Source: Clostridiales bacterium (lineage in GTDB: Bacteria > Bacillota > Clostridia > Oscillospirales > Oscillospiraceae). Taken from it: a stretch of DNA of 64,000 bases. Below the pieces are notes generated by a model that worked only from the letters and a program-made list of their open reading frames with translations, searched no databases and was not told where the DNA came from. How positions within the stretch are numbered: the stretch's first letter is position 1; each line of letters starts with the position of its first letter. The DNA is taken from assembly GCA_020859945.1 (NCBI GenBank), contig JAJBVG010000036.1, positions 1 to 64,000 of the forward strand. The letters are read 5' to 3'. The translations under genes and the position numbers were made by a program. Below, in pieces: positions 55,462 through 61,862 of this stretch.

Positions 55462-57285
55462 ATGACCAAGGAAGAATTGAAGGAAAAGGCCCACTCCCTC
55501 CCCCTCCAGCCGGGGGTCTACATCATGATGGACAAGGCGGGAGAGGTCATTTACGTGGGCAAGTCCCGGGCGCTGAAAAACCGGGTCAGCCAATACTTCG
55601 CGGACCTGGCCAGTCACACGGGCAAGACCCGGGCCATGGTCAGCCAGATCGACCACTTCGACTATATCCTGGCCGACAGTGAGTTTGAGGCCCTGGTGCT
55701 GGAAAACTCCCTCATCAAGCGCCACAAGCCCAAGTATAACATCTTATTAAAGGACGACAAGGGCTACCCCTATATCCGCCTGTCCGTCAAGGACGAGTAC
55801 CCCCGGTTCTCCCTGGCCTCCCGGTCTGTGGACGACGGGGCCAGGTACTTCGGGCCCTACGGCAGCCGGGGCAGCAGCTACGAGATCATCAAAACCGTCT
55901 CTGCCGCCCTGCGCCTGCCCACCTGTAAAAAGAAGTTCCCCCGGGACATCGGCAAGGAGCGCCCTTGCCTGAACCACCATCTGGGCACCTGCGACGGCTG
56001 GTGTCAGCCGACGATGAGCGCGGAGGAGTACCAGTCCCGCATCCGCCAGGCCATCCGCCTGCTGGACGGAAAATTTGCCCAGGTGGAGAAGGAATTGGAA
56101 GAGGAAATGCTGCAAGCCTCGGCGGAGCTGCGGTTCGAGAACGCCGCCGAGCTGCGGGACCGCTTGCAGGCCATCCAGTTGCTGGGGACCCGGCAGAAGG
56201 TGGTGGCCGGGGCCGGGGCGGACACCGACGTGGTGGGCTTTTATCGCGGCGAGGCCAAGAGCTGCTTCGTGGTGCTGCACTTCCTGGACGGGGCGCTGGC
56301 GGACAGGGACACCGAGCTGCTGCCCACCCCCATGGAGGAGGATGAGCAGGACGTGGTCTCCGCGCTGGTGAGCCAGTATTACGGCGACCGGGGCAACCTG
56401 CCCCGTCAAATCTTGCTGCCCTGCGAGGTGGAGGGCCGGGAGGCCCTGCAACAGCTGCTGACCCAGGCGGCGGGCCGCAAGATCGAGCTGCTGGTGCCCC
56501 AGCGGGGGGACAAGGTGCGGCTGGTGGAGCTGGCGGGGAAAAACGCCGCCGACGAAGCCGAGCGCGCCACCACCAAGGAGGAGCGGCAAAATCGCCTGAT
56601 GGAGCTGCTGGGCAGCATGATGGGGCTGGAGAGCGTGCCTCACCGGTTCGAGGCGTATGACATCTCCAACACCGGTTCGGCGGACATCGTGGCCTCCATG
56701 ACCGTCTTTGTGGACGGAAAGCCCCTGAAAAAGGATTACCGCCGGTTCCGGCTCAAGGACATGACCGGCCCCGACGACTACGCCTCCATGGAGCAGGTGC
56801 TGACCCGGCGGTTCCGCCGCTATCTGAACGGGGACGAGAAATTCGGCACCCTGCCCGACGTGCTGCTGATGGACGGCGGCCTGGGCCAGGTCCACGCGGC
56901 GGAAACGGTGCTGGAGACGATGGGGCTGACCGTCCCCGTGTTCGGCATGGTGAAGGACGGACGTCACCGCACCCGCGCGCTGGTGGCGGGAGACGGACGG
57001 GAGATCGGCATCCAGTCCAACCAGGCAATCTTCTCCATGATCGGACGCATCCAGGAGGAGACCCACCGCTTCGCCATCACCTACCACCGGGAGAGCCATG
57101 CGAAACACACCGTCGCCTCGGAACTGGAGGCCATTCCCGGTGTGGGAGAGGCCCGGCGCAAGGCGCTGATGAAGCAGTTCAAAAGCGTGAAGAACATCCG
57201 CGCCGCCAGCTACGAGGAGCTGTGCCAGGCGGTGCCAAAGAATGCCGCGAAAGCGGTGTATACGCATTTTCATTCGGAAGAATAG
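55462..57285 (+). CDS. uvrC: UvrABC system protein C
   Basis: 607 residues. UvrC makes both incisions in nucleotide excision repair. The N-terminal GIY-YIG domain (GVYIMMDKAGEVIYVGKS), the UVR helix pair near 205-240, the RNase H-like nuclease domain with DVLLMDGGLGQ, and C-terminal helix-hairpin-helix motifs (IPGVGEARRKALMKQF) are in order. The start at 55462 (MTKEELKEK) follows GGGAGGCGG; the open frame reaches upstream into the HPr-like gene but has no site. Length is normal. Confidence 0.97.
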   Translation: MTKEELKEKAHSLPLQPGVYIMMDKAGEVIYVGKSRALKNRVSQYFADLASHTGKTRAMVSQIDHFDYILADSEFEALVLENSLIKRHKPKYNILLKDDKGYPYIRLSVKDEYPRFSLASRSVDDGARYFGPYGSRGSSYEIIKTVSAALRLPTCKKKFPRDIGKERPCLNHHLGTCDGWCQPTMSAEEYQSRIRQAIRLLDGKFAQVEKELEEEMLQASAELRFENAAELRDRLQAIQLLGTRQKVVAGAGADTDVVGFYRGEAKSCFVVLHFLDGALADRDTELLPTPMEEDEQDVVSALVSQYYGDRGNLPRQILLPCEVEGREALQQLLTQAAGRKIELLVPQRGDKVRLVELAGKNAADEAERATTKEERQNRLMELLGSMMGLESVPHRFEAYDISNTGSADIVASMTVFVDGKPLKKDYRRFRLKDMTGPDDYASMEQVLTRRFRRYLNGDEKFGTLPDVLLMDGGLGQVHAAETVLETMGLTVPVFGMVKDGRHRTRALVAGDGREIGIQSNQAIFSMIGRIQEETHRFAITYHRESHAKHTVASELEAIPGVGEARRKALMKQFKSVKNIRAASYEELCQAVPKNAAKAVYTHFHSEE

Positions 57286-57286
57286 A

Positions 57287-57397
57287 GTTATTAGCTTTTA
57301 GCTCTTAGCTCTTAGCTTGGTGGTGCTTTCTTTTAAGCTCTACGCTTTTGGTTTGCAGTACCTGACTAACAGCTAACGGCTAATAGCTAACAGCTTA
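57287..57397. repeat. Heptamer-arm element 6 (after uvrC)
   Basis: Left arm of TTAGCTC/TTAGCTT units (57289-57319) and right arm of AGCTAAC-type units (57364-57397), inverted, with a 45-base centre. It fills the gap between uvrC and rsmD up to the ribosome site AAGGAGGA. Confidence 0.7.
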
Positions 57398-57416
57398 TCA
57401 ATAAGGAGGACCCGCC

Positions 57417-57962
57417 ATGCGCGTCATCACCGGTACGGCCAGAGGCCGTCGCCTGGGCGAACTGCCCGGCATGGAGACCCGCCCCACCACTGACCGGGTG
57501 AAGGAGGGCATGTTCAACATCATCCAATTCGACATCGAGGGCCGCCGGGTGCTGGACCTCTTCGGCGGCACCGGACAGCTGGGCATCGAGTGCCTGAGCC
57601 GGGGGGCGGCGGAGTGCGTCTTTGTGGACCAGCGGAAGGACGCGGTGAAGCTCATCCGGGACAACCTGCGCGTCACCGGCTTCACCGACAAGGCCAAGGT
57701 GGTGCAGGGGGATTCCATCGGCTACCTCAGCACCGTCCGCCAGCCCTTCCATCTGGTGTTCCTGGACCCGCCCTATGACAGCGGATTGCTGGAATCTGCG
57801 CTGAAAAAGCTCGCTGCAATTGACATTTTGACGGATAATGGTATAATCATCTGTGAGAGCCGCGCAGAGGCCCAGCTGCCCGACCTGCCCGCCCCCTTTG
57901 TCAAGAGCAAGGACTACCGTTACGGCAAGATCAAGGTCACTCTCTATCGAAAGGAAGGCTGA
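57417..57962 (+). CDS. rsmD: 16S rRNA (guanine966-N2)-methyltransferase
   Basis: 181 residues. RsmD methylates G966 of 16S rRNA in the assembled 30S. The opening MRVITGTARGRRL and RPTTDRVKEGMFN are the family start; SAM-binding DLFGGTGQLGIE and the catalytic FLDPPYD are intact. A clear AAGGAGGA site precedes the start. It is followed four bases later by coaD, the standard pairing. Confidence 0.97.
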   Translation: MRVITGTARGRRLGELPGMETRPTTDRVKEGMFNIIQFDIEGRRVLDLFGGTGQLGIECLSRGAAECVFVDQRKDAVKLIRDNLRVTGFTDKAKVVQGDSIGYLSTVRQPFHLVFLDPPYDSGLLESALKKLAAIDILTDNGIIICESRAEAQLPDLPAPFVKSKDYRYGKIKVTLYRKEG

Positions 57963-57966
57963 CGCC

Positions 57967-58470
57967 ATGAGGACTGCCATCTATCCCGGCAGCTTTGACC
58001 CCGTCACTGCGGGGCATCTGGACATCATCCAGCGGGCGGCGGCCCAGTTTGACCGGCTGGTGGTCTGCGTGATGTACAATTCGGAGAAGCAGGGGCTGTT
58101 CACCCCGGCGGAGCGGGTGGACCTCATTCGCCGGAGCCTGACCGAGGTGGAGGGCGTGGACAACGTGGAGGTGGACTACGCCGACGGCCTGCTGGTGGAC
58201 TACGCCCGCCGCCAAAACGCCAACTGCGTGGTCAAGGGCCTGCGGCGGGTGGCGGACTTCGAGGCGGAGATGCAGATGGCTGACCTGAACCGGCAGCTCA
58301 GCCCCGGAGTGGACACCCTGTTTCTCACCGCCCGGCCTGAACTGGCCTTTATCAGCTCCACCATCGTCAAGGAAATGGCCCGGTATCAGGTGGACCTGCG
58401 GGGCTATGTGGCCGGGAGCATCGCGGACGACGTGACCGAGCGGATGCGCCAACGGTTGGAAAAGCAATAA
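57967..58470 (+). CDS. coaD: Phosphopantetheine adenylyltransferase
   Basis: 167 residues. CoaD makes dephospho-CoA from phosphopantetheine and ATP. The start at 57967 follows AAAGGAAGG. The nucleotidyltransferase motif GSFDPVTAGH is at residues 9-18, and the second motif FISSTIVKE supplies the later ATP contacts. The family length is about 160. It is co-transcribed with rsmD. Confidence 0.97.
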   Translation: MRTAIYPGSFDPVTAGHLDIIQRAAAQFDRLVVCVMYNSEKQGLFTPAERVDLIRRSLTEVEGVDNVEVDYADGLLVDYARRQNANCVVKGLRRVADFEAEMQMADLNRQLSPGVDTLFLTARPELAFISSTIVKEMARYQVDLRGYVAGSIADDVTERMRQRLEKQ

Positions 58471-58733
58471 AAATTAGCAATTAGCAATGTGCAATGTGCA
58501 ATTATGGGGAGACCGAAGGCTGGGTATTTGCTGAAAAAGCGTGGTTTTGCACGGACGTTTGTGTAGGCGTGTGGCAACAAGTCCAAGTAAAATTGATTCA
58601 GTTGAGCAAAAGCGATGGCCAGATAACGGAAAATACCCGTTTCTTTGCGAAAAACGTTTTCGACTGCGTCCCGGTTGTTCAGCTGCGGCTGCAAACCTGG
58701 TCATTGCTCATTGCTAATTGCACATTGCAAATT
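58471..58733. repeat. Heptamer-arm element 7 (after coaD)
   Basis: Left arm AATTAGCAATTAGCAATGTGC... (58472-58504) and right arm CATTGCTCATTGCTAATTGC... (58701-58733), inverted, with a 196-base centre, the longest of the set. The centre shows no gene. Confidence 0.75.
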
Positions 58734-58758
58734 AAAAACAAAGGGGAGGGTGCAGTTA

Positions 58759-59331
58759 ATGGCAAACAAGGAAAAGGTAAACGAGTTGCTGAACGCGCTG
58801 TACGAAATGATCGACGAGGCCAGAGGCGGGTTCGGCGGCACCTGCAAAATCGACCGGGACAAAGCGCTGGACATCCTGGACGAGGTGCGCCGGGTGTTCC
58901 CGGTGGAGATCGACGAGTCCCAGCGGATCATGGCCCAGCGGGCGGAGTACCTGGCCAACGCGGAGCGGGACGCGGACCGCATCCGCAAGCAGGCGGAGGA
59001 GCAGGCCCGGCAGATGATCGACGACAGCGAAATTCAGGCCAGGGTCAAGGCCAAGGCCACCGAGATTCTCCAGGAGACCGAACGCCGGAGAGACGAGATG
59101 ATCCGCCAGGCGGAGACCGCCGCCAGCGAAGCCACCGCCAAGGCGGAGCAGCGCTCCACCGAGCTCCAGCAGGCGGCCAACGGCTACTGCGACGACGTGC
59201 TGCGCCGGACAGAGGAGGCCCTGAACGAGGCGCTGGCCGAGGTGCAGCAGGCCCGCAGCCAGTTCCAGGCCATCTCCGGCAAGGAGAAGGGCAAGAAAAA
59301 GACCGCTTACGACGCGGAGAAGGAATCCTGA
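58759..59331 (+). CDS. Coiled-coil protein of unknown function next to coaD
   Basis: 190 residues from MANKEKVNELLNAL (start 58759, after GGGGAGGG). An N-terminal helical part with a segment ILDEVRRVFPVEI is followed by a long Ala/Glu/Arg-rich coiled coil (from about residue 65 to 170) like that of ATP-synthase b or H subunits and DivIVA-like scaffolds, but without a membrane helix. The C-terminus is basic. This gene is commonly found after coaD in related Clostridia, so it is conserved, but its role is not known. A perfect terminator follows. Confidence 0.75.
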   Translation: MANKEKVNELLNALYEMIDEARGGFGGTCKIDRDKALDILDEVRRVFPVEIDESQRIMAQRAEYLANAERDADRIRKQAEEQARQMIDDSEIQARVKAKATEILQETERRRDEMIRQAETAASEATAKAEQRSTELQQAANGYCDDVLRRTEEALNEALAEVQQARSQFQAISGKEKGKKKTAYDAEKES

Positions 59332-59341
59332 GCCACTACAA

Positions 59342-59378
59342 GGCCCGGCAGCGTTTGTCAGACGTTGCCGGGCTTTTT
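59342..59378 (+). terminator. Terminator after the coiled-coil gene
   Basis: GCCCGGCA (59343-59350) pairs with TGCCGGGC (59366-59373), with extra ACG/CGT inner pairs, followed by TTTTTG. Confidence 0.9.
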
Positions 59379-59529
59379 GTTCCCATTATCCGCCAAAAAT
59401 GGAGAAAAAAGGAATGTCCCGCGGGGAAAAGGATGCAAACCGAATCTTTTCACGGCGAAATGACCGCAAAATCGACAAAAAATTTCAGAAACCCCGCCGC
59501 CCAACGAGAAAAATCCAAGAAAAAAAGGC

Positions 59530-59558
59530 TTGCTATTTCCAAAAGGCTGAATTATACT
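59530..59558 (+). promoter_or_regulatory. Promoter of the division cluster (mraZ)
   Basis: TTGCTA (59530-59535) and TATACT (59553-59558), spacer 17 bases. Transcription would start near 59565, just before the MraZ box array. Confidence 0.75.
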
Positions 59559-59569
59559 ATAAGATACCG

Positions 59570-59627
59570 GTGGTAGTAAAGTGGTCCTTTGTGGAGGGAT
59601 AAGCGGCAAAGTGGAGCGGAGGTGGCG
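59570..59627 (+). promoter_or_regulatory. MraZ box array
   Basis: GTGG-type hexamers recur every 10-11 bases: GTGGTA 59570, GTGGTC 59581, GTGGAG 59591, degenerate at 59601, GTGGAG 59611, GTGGCG 59622. MraZ is known to bind direct repeats of this kind in its own leader and repress the cluster. The last box overlaps the mraZ ribosome site. Confidence 0.75.
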
Positions 59628-59630
59628 CAG

Positions 59631-60071
59631 TTGACCGGGAAATCCGAGCATAACCTGGACAGCAAGGGCCGTCTCATCCTGCCCGTGCGGTTCCGCGCCG
59701 ACCTGGGCGAGGCGTTCTACGTCGCCGCAGGCTACCACAGGACCCAGGACGGGAACCTGATCCCCAATCTGACCCTCTACCCCATGGACGCATGGAACGA
59801 CATGTGTGCCAAATTCGCCGCCCTGCCGGAGGACGAGAGCAGCGTGGCGGAGGCGTTTTTCGCCTCGGCGGAGCGCTGCGAGCCGGACAGCCAATACCGC
59901 ATCGTCATCCCCGGCTACCTGCGGGAGTACGCCCAGCTGAAAAAGGCCGTGGTACTCATCGGCTGCAACACCCGCGCCAAGCTGTGGGACGCCGACCTGC
60001 TGGCCCAGACCGAGAGCATGAAGCTGAATGTCAACAACATCGCCCGCATGATGCAGGCCATCCGGGGCTGA
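59631..60071 (+). CDS. mraZ: Transcriptional regulator MraZ
   Basis: 146 residues from a TTG start at 59631, placed by GGAGG just upstream and by the family opening L-T-G-x-x-EHNLDSKGRL; an ATG 14 codons earlier lies within the box array and lacks a site. Two AbrB-like SpoVT folds each show the DxxGR-type motif (DSKGRLILPVRF and DSQYRIVIPGYL). MraZ forms a ring that binds the direct repeats upstream and represses the division cluster. In the second motif the usual Gly is Tyr. Confidence 0.9.
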   Translation: MTGKSEHNLDSKGRLILPVRFRADLGEAFYVAAGYHRTQDGNLIPNLTLYPMDAWNDMCAKFAALPEDESSVAEAFFASAERCEPDSQYRIVIPGYLREYAQLKKAVVLIGCNTRAKLWDADLLAQTESMKLNVNNIARMMQAIRG

Positions 60072-60101
60072 CATCACACCATCCAAACAAAGGAGCCGTT
60101 C

Positions 60102-61037
60102 ATGGAAGAACTGACCCATCGCCCGGTGCTGCTGCAAGAGTGCATCCAGGGCCTGCGCATCCGCCCGGAAGGGGTTTATATCGACGGGACCCTGGGCCGT
60201 GCAGGTCACAGCCGGGAGATCGCCAAACGGCTGGACGGCGGGCGGCTCATCTGCATCGACCGGGACCAGGCGGCGCTGGACGCCGCTCAGGTGCGCCTGG
60301 CCGACTATATGGACCGGGTCACGCTGGTCCACGACAACTTTGTCAATATCCCCCAGGTGATGGACGAACTGGGGATTTCGGGGGCCGACGGGGTGCTGTT
60401 GGACTTGGGGGTGTCCTCCCCCCAACTGGACGACCCCAGCCGGGGCTTCTCTTACATGCACAACGCGCCGCTGGACATGCGCATGGACCAGACCCAGCCG
60501 CTGACCGCTGCCCAGGTGGTCAACCAGTGGCCGGAGCAGGAGCTGAGTTTCATCCTTTCCCGATACGGAGAGGAACGCTACGCCCGCTCCATCGCCGCCG
60601 CCATCGTCCGCCGCCGGGAGGAACGGCCCATCGAGGAAACGCTGGATTTGGTGGAGGTCATCAAGTCCGCCATGCCCGCCGCCGCCCTGAGGGAGAAGCA
60701 GCACCCGGCCAAGCGTAGCTTTCAGGCCATCCGCATCGCCGTCAACGACGAGCTTTCCGCCTGCTCCCAGGCGGTGGACGCCATCATCCCCCGGCTGAAT
60801 CCGGGCGGGCGGCTGTGCGTCATCACCTTCCACTCCCTGGAGGACCGGCTGGTGAAAAACGGCTACCAGGCCCAGGCCAGAGGGTGCATCTGCCCGCCGG
60901 AGTTCCCGGTGTGCGTCTGCGGCAGGACCCCGGCCATCAAAATGACCCCCAAAAAGCCCATCCTCCCCTCGGCGGAGGAAATCAAGGAGAATCCCCGCGC
61001 CCGCAGCGCCAAGCTGCGCATCGCGGAAAAAGTTTGA
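60102..61037 (+). CDS. rsmH: 16S rRNA (cytosine1402-N4)-methyltransferase
   Basis: 311 residues. RsmH methylates C1402 in the ribosomal P site. HRPVLLQECIQGL is the usual opening, DGTLGRAGHS the SAM loop, LLDLGVSSPQLDDPSRGFSY the signature, and VITFHSLEDRLVK the catalytic end region. The C-terminal part carries Cys residues (CICPPEFPVCVCG) as in other Firmicutes. It lies 30 bases after mraZ in the division operon. Confidence 0.97.
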   Translation: MEELTHRPVLLQECIQGLRIRPEGVYIDGTLGRAGHSREIAKRLDGGRLICIDRDQAALDAAQVRLADYMDRVTLVHDNFVNIPQVMDELGISGADGVLLDLGVSSPQLDDPSRGFSYMHNAPLDMRMDQTQPLTAAQVVNQWPEQELSFILSRYGEERYARSIAAAIVRRREERPIEETLDLVEVIKSAMPAAALREKQHPAKRSFQAIRIAVNDELSACSQAVDAIIPRLNPGGRLCVITFHSLEDRLVKNGYQAQARGCICPPEFPVCVCGRTPAIKMTPKKPILPSAEEIKENPRARSAKLRIAEKV

Positions 61038-61156
61038 GAGCTATTAGCCATTAGCTGTTGGCTGTTAGCTTGCGACATCTTACTAACAGCTAAAAGCTAC
61101 AGGGAGGGGCAAAGCCCCGGAAGTGCCGCTTGACGGCAAGAGCTAACAGCTCAATT
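61038..61156. repeat. Heptamer-arm element 8 with repeat family A inside
   Basis: Left arm of CATTAGC/TGTTAGC units (61040-61070), inverted AGCTAAAAGC units (61083-61100), then repeat family A core AAGTGCCGCTTGACGGC (61120-61136), and a second AGCTAACAGC unit (61140-61150). It looks as if family A inserted into, or was captured by, the right arm. It fills the rsmH-ftsL gap. Confidence 0.65.
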
Positions 61157-61179
61157 TCAACAAAGAGAGGTAGTTCATC

Positions 61180-61749
61180 ATGGCTGCACGACGCAAAAGA
61201 CAGAACCCTTTTCAGACGGCTATCAGCGGAAATGTGGCCTATGATGTCAACACCCGCGGCAACGTCGCCTATGAGCCGGAGCGGGAGGAGCGCACGGAAC
61301 AGCAGCGCATCTCCGACACCGGCCTCCAGCGGGCCAAACAGACCCGCCGCCAGCCGGTAGAGTTGCGCAAGCAGCAGCCCGTCTCCCTCACCGCCGTGGC
61401 CGGTTTCGTGCTGGTGGCGATGCTGGCGGTGGGCGTGCTGACCAGCTACATCCAGCTCAACAGCATTTACGCCGAGACCGTCACCGCCCAGACCGAGCTG
61501 ACCGAGCTGGAGGACACCTACACCAAGCTGGCCGCCGAGGAGGAGGAAGTGTTCGACACCGAGACCCTGCGCCAGGCGGCAGAGGAGGCCGGGCTGACCG
61601 AACCCAGCGCCAGCCAGAAGGTCTACATCGAGTTCTCCTCCCCGGACAACACCGTAGTCTATGCCCAGCAGGAGCAGGCCACCGGGCTGCGGGGCTGCTG
61701 GCAGACAGTGGTCTCCTTCTTCACCGGCCTGGGGGCATATTTCAGTTAA
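61180..61749 (+). CDS. ftsL: FtsL-like cell division protein
   Basis: 189 residues, longer than typical FtsL (about 120). A basic N-terminus with a short repeat (SGNVAYDVN, RGNVAYEPE), then one membrane helix (SLTAVAGFVLVAMLAVGVL, residues 68-86), a leucine-zipper-like coiled coil (LTELEDTYTKLAAEEEEVF), and a C-terminal periplasmic-side tail. This layout and position between rsmH and a class B penicillin-binding protein identify it as FtsL, which scaffolds septal synthesis with DivIC. Sequence identity in this family is low, so the call rests on context and topology. Confidence 0.8.
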   Translation: MAARRKRQNPFQTAISGNVAYDVNTRGNVAYEPEREERTEQQRISDTGLQRAKQTRRQPVELRKQQPVSLTAVAGFVLVAMLAVGVLTSYIQLNSIYAETVTAQTELTELEDTYTKLAAEEEEVFDTETLRQAAEEAGLTEPSASQKVYIEFSSPDNTVVYAQQEQATGLRGCWQTVVSFFTGLGAYFS

Positions 61750-61806
61750 ACGGGACATATCAGTGTTTTGGACGAGAGAACGGCAAAAGCCATAAGAAAC
61801 AACAGA

Positions 61807-61840
61807 GGGCGTAAGAAGAGTACATTCTTGCGCCCTTCTT
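61807..61840 (+). terminator. Hairpin between ftsL and the penicillin-binding protein gene
   Basis: GGGCGTAAGAA (61807-61817) pairs with TTCTTGCGCCC (61825-61835), followed by TTCTTCG. The T run is poor, so partial termination or mRNA processing is more likely than a full stop. Confidence 0.5.
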
Positions 61841-61862
61841 CGACAGCCGGGGAGGTGAATCC

